A DNA stretch of 25,371 bases from JBLHKS01 sp047620505 (lineage in GTDB: Bacteria; Verrucomicrobiota; Verrucomicrobiia; Verrucomicrobiales; DEV007), in assembly GCA_047620505.1 (NCBI GenBank), contig JBLHKS010000102.1, forward strand, positions 1 to 25,371, written 5' to 3'. The notes under the pieces are model-generated. The model saw nothing but the letters and a program-made list of their open reading frames with translations, searched no databases and was not told where the DNA came from. Shown here piece after piece: positions 8,074 through 17,277 of the stretch (position 1 is its first letter; each line of letters opens with the position of its first letter). The position numbers were made by a program, and so were the translations under genes.

Positions 8074-9030
8074 ATGAAATCCCAGCGGCACAGCCTTCAC
8101 GCAAACTCTCCTGCCCAGTCGATCGAAACGACCGGTCCGGCAGCAGAGACGCCTCTGGTTCGTCGTCGGAAGCGGAAATCAGGCTGGCTGGTTGCGCTGC
8201 GCTCGATGTTGACCGGAATGCTGGCCACGATTGCGATTTCTGGAGCTGCCGTTGGTTTGCATCAAGTTTTTTACGAGAATCCTGACTTTGCGGTCAGGCA
8301 GATCCGGATCCAGACCGACGGTCGGCTTTCCGATGATCGCGTTCTGGCGTTGGCGAAAATTCCTGAGACGGCCAACATCTTTTCTCTCGATCTTGCGGCG
8401 CTCCAGGAGCGTCTCGAAGCCGTCTCTTTTATTCGTTCGGCAAGAATCGAACGTCACTTGCCGGATCGACTTTTCATTCAGCTCGAAGAGCGAGAGCCGA
8501 TCGCCTGGCTCTCAGCTCCGCGGCTTGGGATTCACCCGCGCGGAACCGGGCGGCACTCGATTTTGTTGGATCGCGATGGCGTCCCGATGCGGTTCGAAGA
8601 GTTGCTTGGGTCGTTCGATCATTTGCCGGTCGTCGCTGCCAGCGGGGAAGGGGATTATCCGATTGGTAAGCCGATTCCGGACGAAAGCCTCCGCGTTGCG
8701 AGCGCGTTGATCGAATGGTGGGTCGAAAAACCGGCGCTTGGCGCGGGCGCAATTCAAGAGATTCGCCAGATAAACGATTACTCGATTCAGACCGAATTCG
8801 AAGGCGGTTTGGCCGTCACATTCGGGATTCGGGACCTCACGCGACAACTCTCAAACTTTGATCTCATTCTGCGTCACGCCTCGATGGAACGGCGGAAAGT
8901 GCTCACGGTGAATCTCATTCCCAGGAAAAATATCCCGGTTAGGTACGCTTCAGGGCCCAATCCGCCCGTAAATTTGACGCCTGTATCGGGGGAAATCTCT
9001 CGAATTACAGAAAATTCGCGGAATTACTAG
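8074..9030 (+). CDS. ftsQ: Cell division protein FtsQ
   Basis: This 318-residue bitopic inner-membrane protein links early and late divisome parts. A basic cytoplasmic tail (RRRKRK) precedes one membrane helix at about residues 38-66. A POTRA domain follows (about 70-140: DFAVRQIRIQ, then ANIFSLDLAALQERLEAV and RHLPDRLFIQLEEREPIAWL), and then the FtsQ beta domain. I chose the ATG at 8074, four bases after the ddl stop; the frame also opens at a TTG (8005) inside ddl, which would put 23 unlikely residues in front. AGGATC just before the ATG overlaps the ddl stop region, which suggests translational coupling. Confidence 0.93.
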   Translation: MKSQRHSLHANSPAQSIETTGPAAETPLVRRRKRKSGWLVALRSMLTGMLATIAISGAAVGLHQVFYENPDFAVRQIRIQTDGRLSDDRVLALAKIPETANIFSLDLAALQERLEAVSFIRSARIERHLPDRLFIQLEEREPIAWLSAPRLGIHPRGTGRHSILLDRDGVPMRFEELLGSFDHLPVVAASGEGDYPIGKPIPDESLRVASALIEWWVEKPALGAGAIQEIRQINDYSIQTEFEGGLAVTFGIRDLTRQLSNFDLILRHASMERRKVLTVNLIPRKNIPVRYASGPNPPVNLTPVSGEISRITENSRNY

Positions 9031-9036
9031 AAAAAC

Positions 9037-9061
9037 TTGATATTTAAATTTTCTTTATAAT
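9037..9061 (+). promoter_or_regulatory. Possible promoter for ftsA-ftsZ
   Basis: The AT-rich 62 bp gap between ftsQ and ftsA holds TTGATA (9037-9042) and a perfect TATAAT (9056-9061). The 13-base spacing is too short for a standard sigma-70 pair, so either the -10 acts with another upstream element or this is chance in AT-rich DNA. Confidence 0.35.
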
Positions 9062-9092
9062 AATACACGCGCCCAAGTAGCCCCAACCAAAC

Positions 9093-10313
9093 ATGGCTCG
9101 TTCCAAAATTTATGTAGGACTTGAGATCGGCACCTCGAAAATTTGCGTGGTCGTCGGCGAAGTTCGTCCTGACTCGGGAATTAAGATTCTCGGTGTCGGG
9201 CAATCTGCGTCCAGAGGGGTCCGCAAAGGTGAGATCATCGATTTCGAAACCGTGCAGACTTGCTTGCACGACGCGTTGGTCAAAGCCGAGGAACGCAGCG
9301 ATCTGATCATCGAAAAAGTGATGCTGGCGATTTCGGGTGCGCACATCACGAGCACCAACAATCGAGGTTGTGTCCGGATTCCGAGCGATCAGAACGAAAT
9401 CACCGAAGACGATCTGGACGAAGTGAAGGAAATCGCACGCGATGTCCAGATTCCTCAGTCACACGCGTTTCTTCATAGCATCGTGCGGCATTACTTTGTT
9501 GATGGGCAAGAAAAAGTGCTGAACCCAGTCGGCATGCTCGGTCAAAAGCTTGAGGCCGATTATCACATTATTCATGGCATCCGGACTCGGATTCAGAACA
9601 CGATCCGCTGCGTCCGCGAAGTGCCTCTGGAAGTCGATGATATCGTTTTTTCACCGCTAGCAGCTGCTCAGGTGATCGTAAGTCGTTTGCAGAAAGAGCA
9701 AGGCGCTCTCGTGATCGACATGGGCGGTGGGACGACGGATTACGTTTTGTATCACGATGGTGCAGTCGTCGCCTCTGGCTGTGTCGGGCTCGGCGGTGAT
9801 CACATCACGAATGATATTTCGATTGTCTGCAAACTTCCGCTTCAAACAGCCGAACAACTGAAAACGAAGCAGGGTTCTGTTTACTTTGATGCTCGTCGGA
9901 TCGGCAAAGAAATCGAAGTGCCCGCAGGACGCGGATTTTCCGGTGCCACGATCGAGGAAAACGTCCTTAATCAGGTGATTCACCTCAGGGTGAAAGAGAT
10001 TCTGGAAATCATCCGCGAACGGCTCGAGCAAACTGGGTTTCTCCAGAAAATTTCGGCAGGAGTCTTTCTGACGGGCGGTTGCAGCCTGCTTGATGGGATC
10101 GCGGATCTCGGCAAGTCGGTTTTTAAAATGCCCGTCCAACGCGGAGCCGCAGAATCGCTTAGCGGAATGCGCGCGACGTTTGAGAATCCGCAATTTGCGA
10201 CTGCGATCGGACTGATCCGTTATGCGCAGCTTTTGGACCATCAACAACCTGCTCGTGGCGCTCTTGCGACGCTCGGCAGCAAAATCGGCGGCTGGCTCAA
10301 AGTCAATCGCTGA
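9093..10313 (+). CDS. ftsA: Cell division protein FtsA
   Basis: This 406-residue actin-like ATPase tethers FtsZ to the membrane. The phosphate-1 loop VGLEIGTSKICVVVGE is at the N-terminus, the inserted SHS2/1C subdomain follows (about residues 85-170), phosphate-2 IDMGGGTTDY is at about 208-217, and the adenosine motif FLTGGCSLLDG at about 324-334. The last residues (LGSKIGGWLKVNR) form the expected amphipathic membrane-binding helix. Length is normal. No Shine-Dalgarno is evident before the ATG. It lies between ftsQ and ftsZ, with a 74 bp gap before ftsZ. Confidence 0.96.
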   Translation: MARSKIYVGLEIGTSKICVVVGEVRPDSGIKILGVGQSASRGVRKGEIIDFETVQTCLHDALVKAEERSDLIIEKVMLAISGAHITSTNNRGCVRIPSDQNEITEDDLDEVKEIARDVQIPQSHAFLHSIVRHYFVDGQEKVLNPVGMLGQKLEADYHIIHGIRTRIQNTIRCVREVPLEVDDIVFSPLAAAQVIVSRLQKEQGALVIDMGGGTTDYVLYHDGAVVASGCVGLGGDHITNDISIVCKLPLQTAEQLKTKQGSVYFDARRIGKEIEVPAGRGFSGATIEENVLNQVIHLRVKEILEIIRERLEQTGFLQKISAGVFLTGGCSLLDGIADLGKSVFKMPVQRGAAESLSGMRATFENPQFATAIGLIRYAQLLDHQQPARGALATLGSKIGGWLKVNR

Positions 10314-10387
10314 CGATTTTTCTATTCTGATAACTAATTTTTTACCCTACAGGCTGACACGCACCTCAACCCTGACACCTCCACAAG

Positions 10388-12442
10388 ATGATTGAATTTA
10401 CACGAAGCTCCGGCCCGGTCAGCGAAGAAGACGCGAAAATGAATGTCCGAGTGGTCGGCGTCGGCGGCGCTGGCTCAAATGTAATAGACCGAATTGCTGT
10501 CGATGGTAGCGCTCAGGAGAATTTGATTCTCTGCAACACAGATGTTCGCGCTCTCACGACTTCGATCGCGGGTGTGAAGATCCAACTAGGCAAAAGCCTG
10601 ACGATGGGCCTCGGCTGCGGCGGTGATCCGGAACTCGGGCGTGAAGCCGCGCTCCAGGCGACCGATGAAATTCGGCAGGCGGTTAACGGCGCGGACATGA
10701 TTTTTGTCTGCGTTGGTCTTGGTGGCGGAACGGGCTCTGGAGCCGCTCCGGTGATCGCCAAAATTGCTCGCGAGGAAGGCTGCTTTGTCGTGGTTTTCGC
10801 AACGATGCCGTTTCGCTTTGAAGGGCGTCGGCGCTTGCAACAGGCCAACATGGCCTTGAGCGAATTGAAAGGAAGCGCCCACGCGTTGCTGACGTTCGAG
10901 AACGACCGGATGGGCGAATTGATCGTGCCGAAGGACGGAGTTCGGCAAGCTTTCGCAGCTGCTGACAAGACGATCTGCCAAAGCATTCGGGCGATTTGCT
11001 CGCTGGTCGAACAACCCGGGATGGTTCGGATTGGAATGGACGATCTTCTCGCAGTTCTCAAAGGTAAGGACACGCGCTGTCTCTTCGGATTCGGTCAGGC
11101 GAGCGGCAAGGACCGGGTCAAGCGCTCCGTCCGAGCTGCTTTGGACAATCCGCTTCTCGATCGCGGCGAGCTGCTTTCGGAAGGTGCCAACGTGTTAGTT
11201 CACATTTCTGGCGGTGAGAATTTGAAACTTGCCGAAGTCGAAGACGTGATGACAGCCCTTGGCGAGCACGTCGACGACAGCGCCCAACTTCTGTTCGGTG
11301 TTTCGACCAGCAAAGCGCTCGAAGAGAGTCTCTGCGTCGCGATCATCAGTTCAGTCGATCGCGAGCGACTTGCAGCTTCGAAGAATGCTCGCGAAGCTGC
11401 CGAGAAAGCAAAAAAGGCTGAAGAGGCTCGCTTGCAAGAGGAAGCGCATCAAGCTGAGCTTCAGAAGAAGGCTCTTGAAGCACAGCAGGTCGAGGAAGCA
11501 CGAGCGCAGAAAGAAGCCGAGCGAGCAGAAAAAGAGCACGCAGCTTTGGCTGCAGCTGAGGCAGCGCAACGAGCTGCTCAAGCGGCCGTTGAAGCACGAA
11601 AAGAGGCGGAGCGCGCCGAGGAGGAACTGAGGGTTCGAGAAGAAGCTGAGACTGAGGCCGAATCTGCCGCCGAAGCCGCTGCGGACTTCGCCGAAGAGGA
11701 AGAGGCTCCAGAAGCTCCTTCTGTGATGACGGTCGTTGCGCCGAATGAAGCTGAGTTTGAGCCGGTTTCGGAAATTGCCGAAGAGGAGGAAGCCGAGCCT
11801 TCTGGTTTTGACGACTCTTTTGGTCAGAGCGATCCTGAACCCGAATCGGAAGCTGAGTCCACCCCTGTCGCCAGGGTTAAGCACACTCCTGTTATTTCGC
11901 AGACTGTTTCTGAGTTGAAACCGCCAGTGAGGCCGAGTTTCGAGGAAACCGGGAGGGTCCCCATCGTAAAGCCGAGCATTTTTTCGATAGTCGATGATAC
12001 GTCGCCAAAGACTTCAACCCCGAAGCCCTCGCATCCGAAAGTTAAGATCGAGTTCGCTGACGAAGAAGAATCTGATGTGCCCGGCGATCCGGCACCGAGT
12101 CCGACGATCACGCTTCAGCCGGTCGAGCCGTCGGTCGCGTTGCAGGATGCGGATGCTTTTGATCAAGCGCCCGAGGAAGAGCCTGAAGCCCAGCTTGCGG
12201 GTGTCGACAATCAGCTCAGCCCCGCTCCTTCTGAGCCAGTCGAAGTAGCTCCGTTAGTTGGCGTTCCTGATAGCAATGGAAGTTCTGCTTCTCCAACCCT
12301 GGCGAAGGTGGGAACGAATCAGCAGCTGCTGGATTTTGATTCGCCTTCGCGAGGTCGATTCGACAAGGGCGAGCCAACGATCGTCGACGGCGAAGACTTG
12401 GATATTCCGACGTTTCTTCGAAAGAAGAAGCGGGCTGGTTGA
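10388..12442 (+). CDS. ftsZ: Cell division GTPase FtsZ with long linker and altered T7 loop
   Basis: This 684-residue tubulin homologue forms the Z-ring. The GTPase (about residues 1-325) has VVGVGGAGSN, the signature GLGGGTGSG at 110-118 and FRFEGRRR. The T7 loop, which completes GTP hydrolysis on the neighbouring subunit, reads GMVRIGMDD (211-219). Against the E. coli loop NVDFAD this replaces the conserved Asn with Arg214 and the first catalytic Asp with Gly216; only Asp219 is kept. Residues about 326-440 are an Ala/Glu/Lys coiled coil, about 440-665 an acidic Pro-rich linker, and the end (EDLDIPTFLRKKK) is a canonical FtsZ C-terminal peptide. Usual FtsZ length is about 350-450 residues. 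It is the last gene of the division cluster. The identity is secure; the hydrolysis mode is open. Confidence 0.96.
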   Translation: MIEFTRSSGPVSEEDAKMNVRVVGVGGAGSNVIDRIAVDGSAQENLILCNTDVRALTTSIAGVKIQLGKSLTMGLGCGGDPELGREAALQATDEIRQAVNGADMIFVCVGLGGGTGSGAAPVIAKIAREEGCFVVVFATMPFRFEGRRRLQQANMALSELKGSAHALLTFENDRMGELIVPKDGVRQAFAAADKTICQSIRAICSLVEQPGMVRIGMDDLLAVLKGKDTRCLFGFGQASGKDRVKRSVRAALDNPLLDRGELLSEGANVLVHISGGENLKLAEVEDVMTALGEHVDDSAQLLFGVSTSKALEESLCVAIISSVDRERLAASKNAREAAEKAKKAEEARLQEEAHQAELQKKALEAQQVEEARAQKEAERAEKEHAALAAAEAAQRAAQAAVEARKEAERAEEELRVREEAETEAESAAEAAADFAEEEEAPEAPSVMTVVAPNEAEFEPVSEIAEEEEAEPSGFDDSFGQSDPEPESEAESTPVARVKHTPVISQTVSELKPPVRPSFEETGRVPIVKPSIFSIVDDTSPKTSTPKPSHPKVKIEFADEEESDVPGDPAPSPTITLQPVEPSVALQDADAFDQAPEEEPEAQLAGVDNQLSPAPSEPVEVAPLVGVPDSNGSSASPTLAKVGTNQQLLDFDSPSRGRFDKGEPTIVDGEDLDIPTFLRKKKRAG

Positions 12443-12459
12443 GCTGTCGTTATAGTCCA

Positions 12460-12485
12460 GAGGATGCGGTCGCACGGGCGTCCTC
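12460..12485 (+). terminator. Hairpin after ftsZ, possible terminator
   Basis: GAGGATGC (12460-12467) pairs with GCGTCCTC (12478-12485), eight pairs with one G-T wobble, 17 bp after the ftsZ stop. No T-run follows, so it would be a non-classical terminator or an RNA-stabilising hairpin. The 239 bp from ftsZ to the next gene hold nothing else that I recognise. Confidence 0.4.
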
Positions 12486-12681
12486 GCGGGCGCTCCGAAC
12501 AAACGGAACGAGAAGAATTCGTCAGCTCGGCGCGAGGCCTGATTTGAGGCGTTTGGTGATCTTCCTTTGATTGTGTTTCCCGATTCCGGAAAGCACTCAG
12601 CCGATCTGATTGTCAGGAAATTTTCTTGATTCTCAAACCGGGCTTCATAGGATTCGCTTCATCAGATTCTCCGGGGGCGTC

Positions 12682-15678
12682 ATGAATTTTTTCCAGTCAG
12701 TTTGGCTCGTCGTTTTGAGCATGATCACAGCCGCAACTGCTGATCCGGGGACGGCATTTTTCGAAGAGGAAATTACCCCTATCCTCGAGCAGCGCTGCTT
12801 CGAATGCCACAGCCACGAATCCGGTAAGGCGAAGGGCGGGCTGGTCCTCGATTCGCGCAGCGGTTGGGAATCAGGAGGTGGCACGGTACCGGCGATCGTT
12901 CGGGGCAAGCCGGAAGAGAGCTTGCTGATCGAGGCGATTCGTTATGAGAATGAAGATCTCGAGATGCCGCCAAAGGAAAAGCTTCCGGCTTCAGAAATCG
13001 CATTGCTGGAAAAGTGGGTCGCGATGGGGGCGCCTGATTTGCGAGAATCAATTTCGCCAAGAATCGATCCCGCAAAACTCTGGGCGCTTGAGCCGATCCG
13101 GAAATTTGATCCGCCAACGCCTGTGAACCAGGATTGGGCTCGTGACGATCTCGACCGTTTCATTCTAGCTGAGCTGGAGAATGCAGGCCTCGATCCCGGG
13201 GTCGCTGCCGATCGCTACACCTTGCTCAGGCGTGTGACTTTTGATCTGACAGGTCTGCCGCCGACTCCGGAGGAAATTGAGGCCTTTGTTAGCGACACTT
13301 CGGGCACAGCCTATGAGAAAATCGTGGATCGCCTTCTTGAATCGCCTGCTTTCGGAGATCATTGGGCGCGCCATTGGTTCGATCTCTCGTGTTATGCTGA
13401 TTTAGCCGGAATTGGCGGCAAAACCCTGATTCGCGATGCCTGGCGTTATCGAGATTACGTCATCGCCGCATTGAATGACGACAAGCCCTTCGATCGTTTC
13501 ATTCACGAACAAATCGCCGGTGACCTCCTGCCTTATAATAATACGGAGCAGCGTCGCGAAAATATTATCGCGACCGGCTACCTCGCCATCGGTCCCTACA
13601 CGATTTCCAACTACATTAAGAAGCAGTTGGACGCTGATGTCGTTGATCATCAGATCGACCGGATCGGGCGCACTTTTCTCGGGCAGACGATTTCCTGTGC
13701 GCGTTGTCACGATCACAAATTCGACCCCATTCCGACCGCCGATTACTACGCCCTCGCTGGCGTTTTTCACAGCACCCTGACAACCAGCTACGACGGCCCC
13801 GGGGTCTGGAGCACGATCACTGAAATCACGCTGCCAATTGTAAAAAGCACGCCAGAGGAAGAGGCGCGCAACAAGCGGAAACTCCGGGAACTGAAGTCAG
13901 AACAGCAAATGCTGCAGGCCGAGTTGACCTTTCTGGTCCTGAAGATTCCAGGGGCCTCAACCGCTAACGTGCTAACTCTCGAAAAGGGCATCGCCGCCAA
14001 TGAAATGGACATGCTCTATGATTTGCGTTTCGAAGCCGGGCCGAGCGTGTGGGCGGGCGCTCCGCAGAGAACGACAGCGACGGACGGCTTGCAGATCGAC
14101 CTGCTGCGTGCCGACGGAAGTGTTTTGACTAGATTCCGTCATAGCCCCGGTCCGTGGTCAGGAACGAAAGACGCGCAGAAGCTGAAGCCGGTCCGCTTTC
14201 CCTACAAGGGTGACGGCTCGGGCGATCTTCGTATTCGCCTAACCAGCGCAACGCCAGGCAACGGGCATTTTGGCGGGGCGATCGATGATCTCGTCGTCAA
14301 CATGAATCAGAAAGCTGTGTTTTCCGAGGACTTTGACGCGCTGAAACTTGGCAAGACCAAAGGTTCGCAGGCCGACACGCAGTTGCCGGTCTTCGCCGGT
14401 GCGACTGTGCCCGGTTGGTCAGGCGGGGGCATCAATCATTCTCACGTAGTCGATCTGGGGGACGGTGACTTCGCCGTGCAGTTTTTCGGAGGTAGAGCGG
14501 TTTCGCTCGCCGCGGCGAAACCTAATACGGAGGCTGAGAAAGTGGCCCACACCGAGGCAGTGAAACTCGAGAACTCATTGCAGGTGCTCGCCTCTGAAAT
14601 CGCGGTTCTCGAAAGGAAAAATGGCCCGGAAAACGCTCTCGCTGTGCGCGATGTGGATTCGCCGGTCAACAGCGCGATTTACCGGCGCGGCGACTTCCAG
14701 TCCCTCGGAGAAATCGTTCCACGCGGGTTTTTAACGGCCGTTCCGATTTCCACCAGATACGACATCCCGCCCGATGCCAGCGGCCGCCTCCAGCTCGCTC
14801 AGTGGCTAACCGATCCCGAGAACCCGCTCACCTCGCGTGTTCTCGTCAATCGCATCTGGCATCATCTTTTCGGAAGCGGGCTCGTCCGGTCGGTCGACTA
14901 CTTTGGAGTTCACGGAGAAACGCCGAGCCACCCTGAGTTGCTCGATTTTCTTGCCCTCCGATTTCAGGAAACCGATGAGTGGTCGTTCAAAAAAACCGTT
15001 CGCCGAATGGTGCTGTCGCGAGCCTACCAGATGGCTTCCTCATACAATTCCAACGCAGCAGCTGCTGATCCAGATAACCGGCTTCTTTGGCAAATGCCGC
15101 GCCGCCGACTTTCCGCCGAATCGCTCCGCGACGCCATGCTCGCAGTGAGCGGCCAACTCGACCCGGCTCGCGGCGGCCCATCGCTCGGGCTGGAACTTGA
15201 GGGCAACATGCGCGGTCTCGGGGGCAAAGTGAACCTGCCGACCTGGGGTGGAAAAATTGCGGACGATGTTATAAATCGTCGCTCCATCTACTTGCCGCTG
15301 AATCGCGAGCGTCCCATTGGGGAGCTGGAAATTCTCAGCATCTTCGATTTCCCACATCCCAGCGAGATCACCGGCGCGAGGCCAAACACGACAGTAGCGA
15401 CTCAGGCTTTGTTTCTCACCAATTCCCCTTTTGTGAAAAAACAGGCTGCCCAATTGGCTCAGCGCCTCGCGCAGGAACGCACGGATGAACGCGCTCGTGT
15501 CAATCGGCTTTACCTCCTGACGATAGGCCGGCCAGCAGCTGCTGAGGAGATCGAAACAGCGCTGGCATTTCTGGATCAGTGCGAGGACGAATTGAAAAGT
15601 GCTAGCGCAAGAGCTGAGGCGTGGACGCAGCTCTGCCACGCGGTTTTGGGATCGAACCAATTTCTATTTCGAGAATAA
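12682..15678 (+). CDS. Secreted cytochrome-like DUF1549/DUF1553 protein
   Basis: This is a 998-residue exported protein. A Sec signal peptide (about residues 1-20) is followed by a planctomycete-type cytochrome c domain (PSCyt1) with haem motif CFECH at 39-43 and the MPPKEKL segment. DUF1549 follows at about 150-345 (DLTGLPPTPEEIEAFV) and ends with a second CxxCH, CARCH at 339-343, in the family motif CARCHDHKFDPI. DUF1553 covers about 690-990 (NPLTSRVLVNRIWHHLFG). Between them, about 410-640 looks like a beta-rich inserted module (FSEDFD, GGAIDDLVVN). I chose the ATG at 12682, which follows a G-rich stretch and begins the signal peptide; an in-frame TTG at 12610 is less likely. It pairs with the DUF1501 gene 19 bp downstream, as is usual. 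Its substrate is unknown. Confidence 0.93.
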   Translation: MNFFQSVWLVVLSMITAATADPGTAFFEEEITPILEQRCFECHSHESGKAKGGLVLDSRSGWESGGGTVPAIVRGKPEESLLIEAIRYENEDLEMPPKEKLPASEIALLEKWVAMGAPDLRESISPRIDPAKLWALEPIRKFDPPTPVNQDWARDDLDRFILAELENAGLDPGVAADRYTLLRRVTFDLTGLPPTPEEIEAFVSDTSGTAYEKIVDRLLESPAFGDHWARHWFDLSCYADLAGIGGKTLIRDAWRYRDYVIAALNDDKPFDRFIHEQIAGDLLPYNNTEQRRENIIATGYLAIGPYTISNYIKKQLDADVVDHQIDRIGRTFLGQTISCARCHDHKFDPIPTADYYALAGVFHSTLTTSYDGPGVWSTITEITLPIVKSTPEEEARNKRKLRELKSEQQMLQAELTFLVLKIPGASTANVLTLEKGIAANEMDMLYDLRFEAGPSVWAGAPQRTTATDGLQIDLLRADGSVLTRFRHSPGPWSGTKDAQKLKPVRFPYKGDGSGDLRIRLTSATPGNGHFGGAIDDLVVNMNQKAVFSEDFDALKLGKTKGSQADTQLPVFAGATVPGWSGGGINHSHVVDLGDGDFAVQFFGGRAVSLAAAKPNTEAEKVAHTEAVKLENSLQVLASEIAVLERKNGPENALAVRDVDSPVNSAIYRRGDFQSLGEIVPRGFLTAVPISTRYDIPPDASGRLQLAQWLTDPENPLTSRVLVNRIWHHLFGSGLVRSVDYFGVHGETPSHPELLDFLALRFQETDEWSFKKTVRRMVLSRAYQMASSYNSNAAAADPDNRLLWQMPRRRLSAESLRDAMLAVSGQLDPARGGPSLGLELEGNMRGLGGKVNLPTWGGKIADDVINRRSIYLPLNRERPIGELEILSIFDFPHPSEITGARPNTTVATQALFLTNSPFVKKQAAQLAQRLAQERTDERARVNRLYLLTIGRPAAAEEIETALAFLDQCEDELKSASARAEAWTQLCHAVLGSNQFLFRE

Positions 15679-15697
15679 AAGAAGCAATCAATCTGTC

Positions 15698-17137
15698 ATG
15701 AATCCTTCTTATCATTCCTTCGGCCCATCCCGGAGAAATTTCCTCCGCACCTCGGCCTGCGGATTTGGCTCGCTCGCCTTGAATGCGATGCTTCAGCAAA
15801 ATGCTGCAGCTTCATCTCTGGGAAACGAAGGCGAGTCTCCTCTCGCCGCGAAAAACGCCCACTTCCCAGCGCGCGCTAAACGTATTATTTTTCTGTTCAT
15901 GTCAGGTGGCCCTTCGCAGATGGACCTCTTCGATTACAAGGCGCGCCTTGCCAAAGGCACGGGCGAAAAGCTGCCCTACGAACTTCCCTCAACGGAGGCC
16001 ACCGTCGGACTTGAAAACACGCGGCTGCTGGGTCCGATCTCCGGCTTCAAACACGCTGGCGAGAGTGGACTCCACATGAGTGACCTGCTTCCGCACACGG
16101 CGCGCCACGCCGATGACCTCTGTGTTCTGCGCGCCGTTCACGGCGACAGCCCGAATCACCCGGTCGCAATTCGCCAGATGCACACAGGAAATCTCTTCGA
16201 TGTGGTTCCCTCGATGGGCTCGTGGTTTTCCTATGGCCTCGGCACAGAGAACCAGCACCTGCCGAGTTACATTACGATTCTGCCCGCGGAAGGTGAACGT
16301 AATTTCAGCAGCGCCTTCCTTCCGGCGATTCATCAGGGCACCGCGATTCAACATGTCGGCTCTTCGCCTGACAAAGCCCCTATTCGCAACCTGACCGATG
16401 CCTCTCTTTCTAAGGAAGTGCAGCGTCACCGCATTGATTTGATCCAGACGATGAACCGCCGTCAGCTGCAGCGGCTCAAAACTGATCAGCAGATGGAAGG
16501 TGTTATCGAATCATTCGAGCTGGCTTTTAAGATGCAGACAGAAACGCCGCGGCTGGTCGATCTATCTTCCGAGTCGAAAGCGACTCTCGATCTCTACGGC
16601 ATCGACAAAGAGCCGACCGACACTTTCGGTAGGCAATGCCTTCTCGCTCGCCGTTTCGCTGAGGCGGGCGTGCGTTTCGTGCAGGTTTCGCTCGGCGGAT
16701 GGGATCACCACGGCAAGATCGCCGAAGGCCTCAAAAAGACATGCGCGACCAGCGACAAACCGGTCGCTGGCCTGCTCTCGGATTTGAAAGCCCGTGGCCT
16801 CTTGGAAGATACGCTGGTCCTTTGGGGCGGTGAATTCGGCCGCACTCCGCACACGCAGCAAAACAGCGGTCCCGGCCAGGCGCCTGGGCGGGAACACAAT
16901 CATCACGGCTTCACCATGTGGATGGCCGGAGGCGGCGTGAAAGGCGGCATGACCCACGGCGCGACGGACGATTTCTCGTACCATGCGGTCGATGGCAAAG
17001 TTCATATCAACGATCTTCACGCTACTATGCTTCACCTCATGGGGATGGATCATGAACGGCTCACCTTCGATCACCACGGCCGACCGTTCCGGCTGACGGA
17101 CGTGGCCGGGAATGTTGTGAAAGAGATCATCGCATAA
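15698..17137 (+). CDS. Tat-exported DUF1501 protein (sulfatase/phosphatase-like fold)
   Basis: This is a 479-residue protein. The N-terminus has a twin-arginine signal (SRRNFLRTSACGFG, arginines at 12-13), so it is exported folded. DUF1501 motifs follow: FLFMSGGPSQMDLFDYK near residues 66-82, VSLGGWDHHGK, LWGGEFGRTPHTQ, and the His-rich REHNHHGFTMW. The family is related to the alkaline phosphatase/sulfatase superfamily, and its His/Asp residues fit metal binding, but its reaction is not established. I chose the ATG at 15698 because the signal begins there; a GTG at 15599 lies inside the previous gene. It follows its usual partner, the cytochrome-DUF1549/1553 gene. Confidence 0.93.
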   Translation: MNPSYHSFGPSRRNFLRTSACGFGSLALNAMLQQNAAASSLGNEGESPLAAKNAHFPARAKRIIFLFMSGGPSQMDLFDYKARLAKGTGEKLPYELPSTEATVGLENTRLLGPISGFKHAGESGLHMSDLLPHTARHADDLCVLRAVHGDSPNHPVAIRQMHTGNLFDVVPSMGSWFSYGLGTENQHLPSYITILPAEGERNFSSAFLPAIHQGTAIQHVGSSPDKAPIRNLTDASLSKEVQRHRIDLIQTMNRRQLQRLKTDQQMEGVIESFELAFKMQTETPRLVDLSSESKATLDLYGIDKEPTDTFGRQCLLARRFAEAGVRFVQVSLGGWDHHGKIAEGLKKTCATSDKPVAGLLSDLKARGLLEDTLVLWGGEFGRTPHTQQNSGPGQAPGREHNHHGFTMWMAGGGVKGGMTHGATDDFSYHAVDGKVHINDLHATMLHLMGMDHERLTFDHHGRPFRLTDVAGNVVKEIIA

Positions 17138-17218
17138 GCAAATCAGCGGTTTTTTTGGCGGATTTTGCTGTCGCAAAGACGGTAGTTGCCGTGACGGATT
17201 CCAAACAAAATCGTGACT

Positions 17219-17277
17219 GTTCGAATTGAAGCGCAATTTGCGGATGATGTTCGCGTTTCCTGCGCCAGAATTCGAAC
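17219..17277. repeat. 9-base inverted repeat GTTCGAATT / AATTCGAAC in a leader
   Basis: Perfect arms at 17219-17227 and 17269-17277 are separated by 41 bases, in the 159 bp between the DUF1501 stop and the next ATG. It could be an operator pair or an RNA fold in the leader. No promoter is obvious. Confidence 0.35.

Noticed and set aside
10351..10387. Imperfect direct repeat CTGACAC...ACCTC before ftsZ
   Set aside because: Short and imperfect; it could be chance.
11351..11884. A 177-residue minus-strand frame opposite the FtsZ linker
   Set aside because: Its Leu/Phe/Ser/Arg-rich composition is the mirror of the Glu/Ala/Lys coding strand; it is a shadow.
16562..17236. A 224-residue minus-strand frame opposite the DUF1501 gene
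   Set aside because: The opposite strand has clear family motifs; this frame has none.
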